NCBI RefSeq assembly: GCF_000208745.1
Contig: NC_030854.1
Location: 748,743-812,742 of the forward strand
Source of the DNA: Theobroma cacao
Lineage: Eukaryota; Streptophyta; Magnoliopsida; Malvales; Malvaceae
DNA length: 64,000 bases
Reading direction: 5' to 3'
The position numbers were made by a program, and so were the translations under genes. Below the pieces are notes generated by a model that was not told the DNA's origin, ran no database searches, and saw only the letters and a list, made by a program, of their open reading frames with translations. How positions within the stretch are numbered: position 1 is the stretch's first letter; every line of letters begins with the position of its first letter. Of this stretch, positions 46,687-59,733 are shown piece by piece.

Positions 46687-48474
46687 ATGCACTTCTCTCT
46701 GCAATTCTCTCTCCCTCCGGTCATCACCGCACTCTCCCCTCGGTCAAAATCCTTCTCGCACCAGCCACACCACCACAGGATCAAGAAGCTGACCTCGCAC
46801 GTGCCGAAATCCCCACTCTGCTCCACCACGGAATGCGCACTGATCCACCAGTGCAAAGAAGAAGAAGAAGAAGCCTTTGATGGAAGAGTCGAAGACCAAA
46901 CGCTGCCGTTGGGACTACGGCCAGAGGCATTGCCGAGACACGTGGCGGTGATCATGGATGGAAACCGGAGGTGGGCCCGGTTGAGAGACTTGCCCGTGGG
47001 GTCCGGTTATGAGGCCGGCGTACGGTCCTTGAGAAAGATTGTGGAGCTCTGTTGCGAATGGGGAATAAAAGTTCTCAGTGTTTTTGCTTTCTCTAGTGAT
47101 AATTGGTTTCGTCCCAAAGTTAGTTTTTTGCCCCCCGTTTTTTTACCTTAAAAATTGTTTCTTTTAATTGGAGTGTTCATTTACATATTGCTTTATTGCA
47201 GGTGGAAGTGGAATTTTTGATGAGTTTGTTTGAGAGGGGAATGCAGGAGGATACGGGAATTTTCTTGAGGTAATACTCATACACGTCGGACTTACGGTGT
47301 GTTTGGATTGAGAAAAACTGAAAAGAAATTAAAATTTTCTCCTTTGGATGGGAAAGTGGGGTGGAAAATGGCAAGTAGGTAATTTTTAAATCTCTATAAA
47401 AGTAGTGGAATTGGAGAGAAATAAACTAGCTAATATGGTTCTTTCTAATTTTTCTTAATAGGACTTCTGTAGATTGTTGGGTTTAAAATAACAAATAGCT
47501 TCATAATTTGCATGGATTTAGTTGAAGTTGTGCTATAAGTTTCTTGCATTACTGCATTTGCATTGGAAACCCAATGTTTTAGTTTCTAGAATGTTGCTGA
47601 TTTCTAGGAGATTCCGACTTAGATCTGTATCGATGTAGTTTTCAATGCTTTTCAATTATCTTGGTTTTGATCTTGTTGTTATAAGCCTTAAAGCCTTTCA
47701 TTTTTATTACTATGGCTTCCAAAATGCGTTCAACATATACAAATTGGTGCCTGGGCTGCTTTAAAATTTTTACCCAATGAATGCTTATGCAATGCCTTTC
47801 TCTACTGCAAATAGAAAGCTCCTCAAATATTAATTCTGGGTTGTCTTGAAATAGGATGCTTTCAAATGTCTTGGTTGAGTGCCCTTTTATATTTATTGAT
47901 GAAATATCAATGCTGTGACTGTTTAATCTTCTCTTGCCATAATTTCCTCTGATTCTACATTCTGACTTGTTGATAGCTTTTGAGGAAGAAAGTGGTGAAC
48001 TATTTAAACCTCGCTGATCTGTTGTCTAATAGCAGGGAAAACATCCGAATATCTGTTATTGGAGATTTAGCTAGGCTCCCTGAGGCCCTTCAAGAATTGA
48101 TAATCAACTTGGAGGAAGCCACTAAGAACAACGCACGTTTTCAACTAATTGTAGCTGTCAGTTATAGTGGACACTATGATGTTGTTCAAGCTTGCCAAAG
48201 GCTTGCACTGAAGGCAAAGTGTGGTCTTATTGAGCCCAGTGACATCAACGAGTCTTTAATTGAACAGGAACTAGAAACAAAGTGCACTGAGTTCCCCTAT
48301 CCTGACCTACTCATACGGACCAGCGGTGAGTTTAGAGTTAGCAATTTCATGTTATGGCAGTTGGCGTATGCTGAACTATTCTTTGCACAATCACTGTGGC
48401 CTGATTTTGGAGAAGCTGAGTTTTTAAAGGCATTGCTAGCCTTTCAGAAAAGGCAGAGACGTTATGGTGGATGA
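46687..48474 (+). CDS. cis-Prenyltransferase (dehydrodolichyl / polyprenyl diphosphate synthase type), plastid-targeted
   Basis: UPP-synthase-fold enzyme condensing isopentenyl diphosphate in cis onto an allylic primer. Exons: 46687-47118, 47202-47269, 48036-48474; 312 residues. Residues 1 to about 55 are Ser/His/Lys-rich with few acids, like a plastid transit peptide. Motif [15 protein letters not shown] (85-98) holds the catalytic Asp91. GYEAGVRSL is region [21 protein letters not shown] is region III, split by intron 1. [12 protein letters not shown] is region [22 protein letters not shown] with LWPDF is region V, whose Arg and Ser residues bind diphosphates. It ends RQRRYGG. Chain length of the product cannot be read from the sequence. 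It is not in the remembered Arabidopsis gene order. Confidence 0.92.
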
Positions 48475-50500
48475 AGTGTTTTGAGTATACTTGGTTGAGA
48501 TTTTGTTATTGCACATATGGAATGGACAGGGATTTGTGGTGGCATGTATGAAGGGCATAATAAGAAGCTTCATATGGCCTCTGGAGTATACCACTCAACT
48601 TGCTCAGAGCATTTTTTTGAAGTGAATTCTGGCATCATAATGGATACACATCCCATTCAAGTTGGATGTTGAATACGCTGCAACAGGACTGTGTGGAATC
48701 AGGTAAGAATTGGGATGTTAATGCAAGGAAATTGCTGTCCTAGGAAAGGTTGATGCATAAACATGGTTTAACACTAGGAAGTTATATTATGTTGAAAAAG
48801 CAACACTATAATTTGTAAATCTGTCATTAAATTTGGAAATCTGATTTCTCATGATTGGGCTTGTAACTCGAAAGACTATCCACCTTCTCTAATCCTATAT
48901 TTTGAGGGGTGTTAGATTTTTGACCATGTAAATTAAAGTAGCTGATAGGATTCCATCATACTAGAATTGAGAGTTACTATACTTTCTTGTTTCCGCTATG
49001 TTCTATAGTATCTTTCTTACACTCCTTTTTAACATTATGTTAGTATCAATGGGCTGTTATCTACATACTTCTAGATGCGGTATGCCTTAAATTGGTTTTA
49101 ATTTGACTTGATCTAAATATGTAGGTACTGACACTGCTAGCAGCCTCTCTTGGATCTTGCAGTTGCGTGTTGAACTTTGATAAGGAAAGCAGGATCTAGT
49201 AGCTCTGCCAACAGCTGTTTGCACAGTAAGATTTTTATTTAAAATCGAATTGGGTAAACGGCAATTGCCTCAAAAAAGAGTTTAACCCTTGAAAAGAAAT
49301 CAATGGTACCTTGAAATAAAAATTTTCTTCCCCGCATGATGCCTCGCTTGGGTACTCTTTTGCGTCATGTGTTGAGTTTTATACTATCAATAAAAGTTTA
49401 CTGAATACTTGACACAAAATTATGAAAACCAAGCGAGACACCAAATGGAGGTAAGGGATTTTTGTTGTGGTACCTTGATGTTAAGATGTAACTAGAGACT
49501 TCCATTTTACTTGATCAACATAGTGGTTTGATATGTCAGTTGTCCAAGGTAATGGTTGCTTGTGACTCTTCAAAGGAGTTTTGATTTTCTCTGTTTGGTG
49601 GCATCCTTTATTAGAAGTTGGCATGTCCTTATCAGAACCAAAAAAAAAAAAAAAATTATGACAATAGCGACTTTTTCAGTTCATTTTACTAACCAAAAAC
49701 TAGTCTAGAATTGTTTATCTGCGGTCTTCACAAGTTGGTTGTGGTAATAACTTCCTTTTCTCTTCATTTCTGCTTTGAACAATGATCATTTTTTCTTATA
49801 TCATCTTCATGTCAATTTTGTCACACAGCTGCATAGTCAAGCTATCTTGCACGTTAATTTATCAACTTAGGGTACTAATCTGCTGATTTCATTTTCCTTT
49901 TGATATCATTAGAATTTGGAATTTTTGGGGTTAAACCCAAGGTGTTTAAGCAACATAATGAATGATTAAGGTCTTTAATATCAAACATTTGACCCTTGCA
50001 CCTAATTTCACCTTTAAAAACGTTTGTGGTAACAGTAGCTTTAGCTTGCATTTTGTGCTAAACATTTTTCCTTCAGCAGTGAGTAACATGGGGCTTTCTC
50101 TTTTCTTTCTTCTAGGTCTTTGTTCCTGCCTAGGCATATGGATGTTGGTGAAAGCATAAAGCAACACATGGGTCTGCTTTCACTTTTAACGACACCTTAA
50201 ATAGGTTTTAGTCCTTTCGTAGATCTAAATGAAAAAAGGGTATTCTTGTTTTCTTTTTTTTTTAATTTTTTTATTTCATTTCTTGCTTCATTTTTATTAA
50301 TATTTCGATTCGAAATTAAGAAGGAAAACCTATAAGGTATTCATTAATTATGAGATAATCATACCCGGATCTGATTAATACTCAATAATACCAAAATAGT
50401 TTATTTAAATAAAAAATGACGAGAATGCTTATTGCAAAATAAATATTAAAAATTTTATGTTATTTATTTAATATTTAATCCGAATCTATTTATATAGTAT
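48475..50500. other. 3' UTR and intergenic DNA, no further gene seen
   Basis: The 3' UTR of the cis-prenyltransferase may continue to about 49230. Short frames around 49950-50160 on both strands have no recognised domain. There is a poly-A run of about 16 near 49640. Confidence 0.4.
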
Positions 50501-51559
50501 TGTATTTTCCTTAAACCATTGAGATACTGGAAGATATCTGATTATGTATACGCATTATGAGGTGTGGATTGAGAATCATGGAAAGGTGTAGTCCACAAAA
50601 GATATCCGTGTCATTTTCGTAATTATCATTGAAAAGCTTGCCTCTTTATTAGCACTGTTTGCCGCACCGAATAAATATTTACTTAATCATACCGATCAAG
50701 CAAATATGGGAAACTAAAAATTAAATTAAATTGAAAAAAAATAGTTTTTTCCCCCGATCTGCGATTTTGCAAGCAAAGGATTTACACGTGGATAACTCTG
50801 GGCTGGGTGGGGTCCATGTTTTGCACGGATCACGACACTCGCACCAGATAACTACCCAAAAAAGTGGGACCCTCATCATGGAAACCGTTAGATCACATCA
50901 TGCATGGTCGCCACGTGTTACACCTTCTGCCCCTCCCGCCACCATCTCTCCTCCGTCCCGCTGTTCCTTTTTTGTTTCTTTGTCGTCTTCGTGAAACAGT
51001 AGCAGCACCTAGTAGTCACAGTCACCCGCGGATGCACGTACTCCTTCATGCACCCCACGCCAAAGAAAAAAAAGAAGGAAGGGAATGTCAAGGGTAGGTT
51101 TGTAAATTTCGAAAAATAAAAATGCTTCCTCTTTTCATTCTCCTTCTTGGGGTGTGGTTGCATTTAATACGAATTTAGCTGAGTGTTGAGTTGAGAGATA
51201 AATGGAAATACGATTACGTGTGCTCTAAGCGAAGACCCAAAGCCTTTTTTCCTTTTCTCTTTGTTTTTTGTCCTCCTATTTCTCACACTCCTCAGCTTCT
51301 TCTAAATTGGAAGAAGAATTTCTTATACAGGGAGAAACAGGAATCTGGGTCTGTTTTGTTCTGTTTCTTTGATCGAAAAAGAAAGAAAAACTTAAGTCTT
51401 TTTTTGGCGTTTGGTTTGAGTTTTTGGTTAAGTGTAGATGATGATGATGATGCGTAAAAGGGCTGTTTGAGGTAAATGGGTAGTTGGGGTTTTGGATTTT
51501 GAGCTGTGAATCAGTTACAGAGTTGTTACCCAAAAGAAAAAAAAAAAAGGGAAAGGGAA
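50501..51559 (+). promoter_or_regulatory. Promoter and leader of AIRP2 with two ABRE-type G-boxes
   Basis: CACGTG cores at 50785-50790 (TACACGTGGA) and 50912-50917 (CCACGTGTTA) are typical ABRE/G-box contexts, fitting the ABA-linked role of AIRP2. A pyrimidine-rich stretch (51240-51300) and a purine-rich leader precede the start. An in-frame downstream structure was not analysed. Confidence 0.5.
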
Positions 51560-53779
51560 ATGAGGAAATCGTTTAAGGATTCTCTCAAGGCTCTTGAAGC
51601 TGATATTCAGTTCGCCAATACCCTGTAATTTCTTCTCTCTGTCTCTCCGCCTTCATTTCTTTTTCCTTTTTCTTTTCCTAGTAGTGTTGTGATATTCTGT
51701 GGATGATGATGAAGAATATTTATTTATTTTAAAGTATATTTCTGTTTTGGTACAACACTAAAACTTGTTTGGGTCTTCAATTGTGGAGAGTTTTCTAATT
51801 TTCTGTCAAAATCCCAATGGTGTGGATTTCCTGTCACTCGGCAAATTAAAATTTTGTAACTTCGTGGGGGGGGGGGGGGGGGACTTTTGATTGAAAGTAT
51901 GATAATTCTCATCATGGCTATGGTTCTGTTCTATATGGAATTTTCATTACATAATTGGAAAAATTTTATTGGTAATATTTGTTATCTACCTTAACTGGCT
52001 GAGATGTTTTCCTTTTTTCCGGTGAGAGCATTCTTGATGGCTCCTGTAGTAATGAAAATTAGTAGATGTTCAAGCTTTAAGATACTTGGGATATAGTTAA
52101 CTTATCCCGAAAGTATCATGCTTATAGAATTTAAGCTTAAAAATTAAGAGTTTTCTCGACACTGCTGATCCAGTATCAAGCCTAGCCAGAAAAGGTAAAA
52201 CAGTGTACGCAACATATAACACAGAATGGTTCAGATGAGACTCATAAGCATGGTGAAGTGATATTCATCCGCTTCCAGTGGCCAATTGCAAACTGATTCA
52301 AATTTGCCCAAATTTTATAGATGATGTTCAGAGTGGCATTCAAATGTTACTTTATACATGTGGTTTGTATGTCTGCTGATGGCCCCAAAATTTTTGGGGA
52401 CCTCCATCTAGTTTTCCTCTTTTTTTTTTTCTGTACTTCATAATTTCGGGTAGTTTGATTTTTCTATAACGGATTTTCCATCAGCATTGATTAATAAATG
52501 GTAGGGACTACCTTGTACTACATGTTCTTGCTGAATGCAACAACTGCAGAGATGTGTTGGTAGTTCTGTCCTTTCCATTTTGGTCCATCTTTTTGTTGTT
52601 TTCTGATTTGTGTAATTGTTTTTTAATGATCAGGGCTTCTGATTATCCAAGAGAATATGATGGTACCTGCCTTCAGATGAGATTATCGTACAGTCCGGCT
52701 GCTCATCTCTTTCTTTTTCTTGTTCAGTGGACTGATTGCTATCTTGCTGGTGCCTTGGGATTGCTCAGAATTCTTATCTACAAGGTGATTTGCAAGATGT
52801 TGTGTAATAATTTCCTGATGTTCCTTTTGAAGTTTGCAATGATAACATGGCAAAGGGCATTAATTTGTGATGTTTATCTGCAGGCATATGCTGATGGGAA
52901 AACCACCATGTCAATTCATGAAAGGAAAGCTAGCATAAGGGAATTCTACGGTGTGTAAGAAAGGATTTGTTGTTGTTGTGCATGTTTGTGATTCATGTTT
53001 ATCTAACTATTCGAGTGGTTTGGATTTATCATGGCAGGGGTGATCTTTCCCTCATTACTGCAACTTCAAAGAGGAATCACCGACGTGGATGACAGGAAAC
53101 AGAAGGAAATTTGTGCTGCAAAGTATAAGAAAAGGGATGAAATGAATAAAGGAAAGCTCTCTGAAATCGATTTAGAGAGAGAAGAAGAATGTGGGATTTG
53201 CATGGAGATGCACAGCAAGATCGTGTTGCCTGACTGCAACCATTCAATGTGTATGAAATGCTACCGGACTTGGTAAGTTGTCATAATTGTGCTTTCTTTA
53301 TCCAACATCACTACCCTTTTCCTTTTCCTATCTAGGTACAAGAGAGCAATATCGTGGGGGTGATGAGATTAAAGTGGGGCAAACCCAAAATTGAATTATG
53401 CAATAATAGAGATAGTATGATGAAGGGTCTTTCAAATTTAAAGAGCTTAGCATCTCAAGCTTTAGCTTTTGTGATGGATAGTTTACATGCCATTGTCACT
53501 TTATGCTAAAGTTAAGGCATAATCATCTTTGGGGATAATGTTTTTTGTGCCCTTATGGTTTCTTTTAGGCACGCAAAGTCCCAGTCATGCCCCTTCTGTA
53601 GGGACAGCCTCAAAAGGGTTGATTCGGGTGATCTTTGGATATATACCAGCAGCAATGACATTGTCGATTTGTCCTCGATACTGAGGGAGAATATGAAGCG
53701 ACTCTTCATGTATATTGAGAAGTTACCGCTCATCGTTCCGGATCCGAAGATTGTTTCTTACGATCCAAGACTCCGATGA
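51560..53779 (+). CDS. AIRP2: AIRP2-type RING E3 ubiquitin ligase
   Basis: C3HC4 RING E3 ligase; in Arabidopsis AIRP2 is a cytosolic positive regulator of ABA and drought responses. Exons: 51560-51624, 52634-52784, 52884-52950, 53038-53272, 53569-53779; 242 residues, the same as I recall for Arabidopsis. N-terminus MRKSFKDSLKALEADIQ. A hydrophobic stretch AAHLFLFLVQWTDCYLAGALG occurs in exon 2. The RING ligands are Cys146, Cys149, Cys161, His163, Cys166, Cys169, Cys180 and Cys183, so the domain is complete. It ends SYDPRLR. Intron 1 (about 1 kb) contains a run of 17 G. The promoter bears ABRE-like motifs. Corresponds by position to At5g01520. Confidence 0.95.
51866..51882 (+). repeat. Run of 17 G in AIRP2 intron 1
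   Basis: A homopolymer on the transcribed sense strand, flanked by TTCGT and ACTTTTG. It could form a G-quadruplex in RNA or be length-variable between individuals. Exact length may also reflect sequencing error. Confidence 0.8.
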
Positions 53780-54585
53780 TTCAATTTATTATTCGGGTTG
53801 GATTTTAGAAGTGTATATAACAGTACGGTTCCATTGTATATAATTCATGTTCTCTTCATTTCATTGTAGTAAAAATTTCAGAAGATGTAGATAAATATTC
53901 TTTGTTATTAAGGTATGTTTTCCACATTGAAAAGTTCTCATCTAATTCTAGAAACAAAATGTTCCTTTGCCTTCGAATCTCAATGATTGTCTTGAAATGT
54001 TATGATCTTTCTTGACCAAATTCTCTTATCTGGCGATCTTTCTCGATCGTTCGATATATTTTTTAAAACGTTTGACGTGATATTCTCTCGTTCGGACTTG
54101 AGCTTAAACAAAACAAAACGGAAATCCTTTCTCCGCCGTACAAATACATGTTCTAAAATTTGAAAGATTATAGGTGTTTGTACGTTGTACCAATCTAGTA
54201 TGTACCCTGAACTATATATCTATATATTCTCAATTTCTTTTTTTCTTTTTCCTCTCAAATAATATGAAAAAGGGTAAGAAATTATTAAAAAGTAAATTTA
54301 TAATATGAAAAATTTAAATACATTAAATATCTCAAAAGACTTCATTTTGGGGAAAGATGGAAAAAAAGAAACCAAGGAAGAAACATTTAACGAGAATATA
54401 TGGCTCTTTGTGGGTGAATAGTAGTTATATAAAGCAAGACAGATGCCTATAGCATCAGGATGTTACGGTATTCCAAAGAGTTTTTACCACATTTGACCTA
54501 CAAGTCTAATTATAAACATACAAAATCTAGAATCTTTTCTCCAATGTTAAAACCATCTTATGTCCAAAGTCAACCATCCACCTTT
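53780..54585. other. Converging 3' flanks of AIRP2 and HMGB1
   Basis: AIRP2 3' UTR to about 53920 and HMGB1 3' UTR from about 54420, with AT-rich DNA between. No gene seen. Confidence 0.5.
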
Positions 54586-56211
54586 TCAATCATCATCTTC
54601 GTCCTCTTCCTCTTCTTCCTCCTCCTCATCGTCCGGCTGTTGTTGTCCTTCCTGCAGGAGTAAAGCATCAGAAATATAAAAGGAAGGCGAAACAAAAACC
54701 CAGAAAAGGTTTTCTGGATGCAGATCTTCCTGGTGAAAATTAGCCCACAGTTTGCAGCAAGTCCTAATTATGTCCTCAAGAGTAAATTATGTATCTTAAT
54801 AGCATAGGAAACATGCCCAAATTGATGCAGGCCGAAAATAAAAATTAAACTACCTCTCCACTAGCCTCATCGTCTTCATCATTCACCTCCGATTTTGACT
54901 TCTCCGACTCCTCACCATTAGCAGCAGTTTCCTGTCAATTATCACAGTAAAAATAAAAAGTCAAGCAGCAAGTCAAGCAAAGCATTGCCGGAAATGAGGA
55001 AACAATAGGGCAGATTGTTCACCTGCTTCCTGTTGTAGGCATTCATTTGCTTTTCGTAGTCAGCCTTCCGTTTTGCAGCTTTGGCCTCATAAGGAGCTTT
55101 TTCCTTCATGAACAGGTGATAAGGTCAGTGCCAGAAATTATTACCCTTCTTCGGAATGGAAATCTTTTTCATTACGATGACCACTAATCTATCTTGCGTG
55201 ATAATTAGCGCCTCCAACAGAAATGGCATGGCAAATATTTAGAAGTAAAAAATGAAGATGCATGTGCATACATTTGGACAACAGTAAACCACAAAGAATT
55301 CCAAAGTCAATCAAAGCAGATGGCAAAGGTCAAAGATACTACGTATAAATGAACCAATAGACAAGCAGAAAGAGGGAAAAAAATGTGGTCCCAAGGTCCA
55401 TGCAAACTTAAATATCATTACATGTTAGCATCTATGTGAAGATTTCAGAACTTACATCCTCAGACAAGGATTTCCACTTCTCACCCGCAGCTTTCCCAAC
55501 CTTCAAGCAAAGAAATTCAAACAAACAACTCAAAAGATCCAATCAGGACACATACGTTCAACAACGTGCTGAAAGATTGCTAGTTACTTACAGCTGATAC
55601 AGCCTTCACGTTAGGATTTTCCTTCTTGAAAGTAGCTCTAAACTCCTCGCTGTTACACACGAACATGACCCAAAATCAATGAAAATTAAACACTCAAAAG
55701 AAACAACATTTCAAGTAATTTCTGTTCACAACTACAGTCCAAGATACATACAGAAACACAAAGAAAGCACTAGGAGGCCTCTTTGGTTTGTTGGGGTCTT
55801 TCATAGCCCTTCTCTCCTTCTTGGCTTTCCGTATGCTGCTTTGGTCAACGAGCGCCTTCCGCTTCCCAACCTTTCTGAAAAGAATAGAGATACACACAAT
55901 CCATCACTACAAAATTCCTGTTCCCCCACTGTACCAACCATCCATGTATGAACATCCATCAGGTATCAATTAAAACTCATTTATTAGCAATCATGGAGAA
56001 CACATTAACCACAACAACCACAACAATTAACAAATTCTCACCGAAAAAACAAAATCTGAAAGATAAACTTCAAATTTAAAAAAACATAGAACAGAACTCA
56101 ACTATCCAAACAAAAAAGAAACAAATAGCAGAAGTCAACTAACCTGTCGTCAGCAGGCCTCAAGGCTTCGGCCGTGTTCCTCGCTGCACCCTTGCCTCTA
56201 GCTCCCTTCAT
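54586..56211 (-). CDS. HMGB1: HMGB1-like HMG-box chromatin protein
   Basis: Nuclear architectural protein that bends DNA. Exons, 5' to 3': 56211-56144, 55874-55752, 55649-55592, 55500-55456, 55103-55023, 54931-54854, 54651-54586; 172 residues, all phases consistent. Basic N-terminal arm (residues 1-48, with RKVGKRKA and KAKKERR). The single HMG box at about 49-118 begins DPNKPKRPPSAFFVFLEEF and contains KAVSAVGKAAGEKWKSL. A Lys-rich linker follows, then a Ser/Glu tail ending in eight Glu and an Asp/Glu run. The plant HMGB1 hallmark ALRPADDRKVGKRK is present. A 5' UTR intron is likely (donor CTAAG|GTAGCG near 56781, acceptor before the leader at about 56226). Not in the remembered Arabidopsis order. 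Confidence 0.93.
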
Positions 56212-57360
56212 TTCTATTTTCTACTGTAAACCCAAAAATAACAAAGGATTATCAATAATGAATAAATTGACTTCCATAAAAAGGAACAAATTGCAAAAGA
56301 CTCGAATAATCTAAAATAAAACAGAAAAATAGAATAATATTTCGTAATTACTAGGTACCATCAGTCAAGCAAAATTTCAGCTAAACTTAATCACATAGCT
56401 ACAAAAAAAATTCATGAAAAATTAGTAATTAAACAATTTTCATAACATAATAAAGTGCTTAAATAAACATAATATATGATTATTTTCTAATTAAAGAAAA
56501 TTTAATTCCTCTATGAAACAGGAAATCAAAAACAGAGTTGCGAATCTTTCTAAATTTCTCATTCAATGGAATATAACCAAAATTTCGCTTACTTCGCGTT
56601 CTGCTTCTCTTTCAACCAGAAAAAAAATATAAAAATATGAACATAAAATTTTTTTTTAAAAAAGAAAAGAATCTACACTCTCAGCGAGCAAACAGAGGCG
56701 AGAAAATCTGATTAAGAAAAACAAAAAAAAAACAAAAAAAAGAACAAAGAAGGAATCAGATCTAAGAAAAACCGACGCTACCTTAGAGAAAATATCAGCC
56801 AAACGACGATACTTTTGAGAGAGAAAAAACAGAGCAAACAAAAGAAAAAACAGAGAATCTTCAGAGGTTATCAAAGGGCAGAGGGGAAAAGCGAGGAAAA
56901 TACCAGAGAGCTGTGAAAAACTTGATAGAAAAAGGTTACCGGATCAGCCCGTTTGCTTCTTTAGGGCTTAGGCGTGAAGGCCTTTTGCCGCCAAAAAGTC
57001 AATGTGGTTATTTTACCGGATATAGCCGGTTGTTTTTTTAATTAGGGCTACGTAATGGAAAAAGGGGTTTTTTTGGTTTGATATATCGATGGAGGTTTTG
57101 AGCGGTGATGATCATGATTGCCGCCAAATTATCCTGTGCGCCTGACGACAAGGGGAGGATATCAGAGGCACGTGTGGAGATTTGACACGTGTCTCGCTTT
57201 TTCTTGAGGAGGATTTGAAATGACTGACTGCGGATCGCTGATTGGTTTGGGAGGTTGAACGTTCATCTGCTACGCGTGAGCTTATATTGGGCTATTGGGC
57301 CTCAAAGTGGATTTAGAAATTGGGCTTAATTGGGCCCAATTGAGCCTATTCTTGGATTTC
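56212..57360 (-). promoter_or_regulatory. HMGB1 5' leader with intron, and promoter with G-boxes and site II motifs
   Basis: Reading leftwards. Leader exon from roughly 56940 to 56782, then a long A-rich 5' UTR intron. Upstream are two CACGTG boxes (57169-57174 and 57186-57191). A TGGGCY cluster at 57293-57345 (TATTGGGCC, ATTGGGCTTAATTGGGCCCAATT) is the site II style linked to growth-related genes. Confidence 0.5.
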
Positions 57361-58095
57361 TTTAAAGTAATTCATGGGGTGCTCGTGAGGTTTTTTTTTT
57401 TTTTGTTTCTTTTAATCAATTTGTAAGCTTTTTTCGGTTAAAAATCAATCATGAAAGTAAAGAATTAAGGTATAATATTTTAAAATATTACAAAATTATT
57501 GAAAATCTTTTAAATAAATTTTTATTATTTTATTATATTTAATTAAATTTTTATATTTTTATTTTAAATTAAATAAATTTTTATATTTTTTTTATGCGAC
57601 ATGATATGGTATAATAGGTGATAATATGATATATTGACGTATCTATGTGTATAAAATGATAAGTAGTATTGTTAATTAATTGTATATATTTGACATAAAA
57701 TAAAAATATATAAACTTAATTAAAATATAATAAAAAATTTTAAATAACTTAAAATTTCTTTTCAAATATTATGTCAAAAATTAATCAATTATGCACCGAG
57801 CATTTGGTTCATTAGTTGGTGCATGATCCCTTATCTAAAGAATAGGATTCGAATCTCCTCTTTAATTATAAAAAAAAATTAATCAATTACAAGATTTTAC
57901 ACCCAAATTGAACCCTCACAAGTTCTTCCAAATATTAAGCAGTTTTAATTTTATATTATCAATTAAAAATTATAATTTTAAAATTTTAAATTTTGGGCAT
58001 TAAATGCTAATTCAAAAATTTTTAAAAATACATAACGTGAAATTACCAAATAAGTAACAAAACGAGAACATTTTATTTGTTTAAAGACATTTTCA
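57361..58095. other. AT-rich intergenic DNA with a tRNA-like SINE candidate
   Basis: A- and T-rich. The stretch 57792-57880 carries words like RNA polymerase III boxes: TTGGTTCATTAGTTGG (A-box-like, 57804) and GGATTCGAATCTC (B-box-like, 57845), followed by an A tract. Spacing of about 40 bases fits a tRNA-derived SINE. It does not fold into a full tRNA and no functional tRNA is claimed. Confidence 0.4.
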
Positions 58096-58480
58096 TTATT
58101 TAATATCTTCAAGGATCCAAGAGATTTTTCTCCAAGCAACATCAGCCACAAAAAAGATCAGAGCAAAAAACACCGACGGTGCCCCACTTGCCACATAGAC
58201 AGCAGCTCCACAAGCCCGGCGGAAGAGCAAAACAGTCAAAATCTCAAGACCCCACAAGCAGATAAGGCAGGGATAAGGCCTATACTTCCTCATACGTTAG
58301 ATGGATACGCTTCTTCATCCAACGCTCACCATCTTCCTTCATGGATAGAACCATGAAAACCTTGATCAAGCACTTTCCTTTATTATAACACAAACTGGGC
58401 GAAAGGTCACACTCCAAAAGACTCTCAACGATATCCCATTTCCCTTTCCATCACTTCACCGTTAGTCTTCCCCTTAAACC
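58096..58480 (+). promoter_or_regulatory. LHCB4 promoter with paired I-box (GATAAG) motifs
   Basis: GATAAG occurs at 58261-58266 and 58272-58277, about 210 bases before the start codon, a common arrangement in light-regulated photosynthesis genes. A minus-strand open frame here (58096-58293) is unsupported. Confidence 0.5.

Positions 58481-59733
<1,253 letters not shown>

Noticed and set aside
50731..51163. Several open frames on both strands upstream of AIRP2
   Set aside because: They arise from low-complexity C/T-rich promoter and leader DNA, with no domain and no splice links.
57804..57856. Functional tRNA gene
   Set aside because: Promoter-box-like words only; acceptor and anticodon stems do not form.
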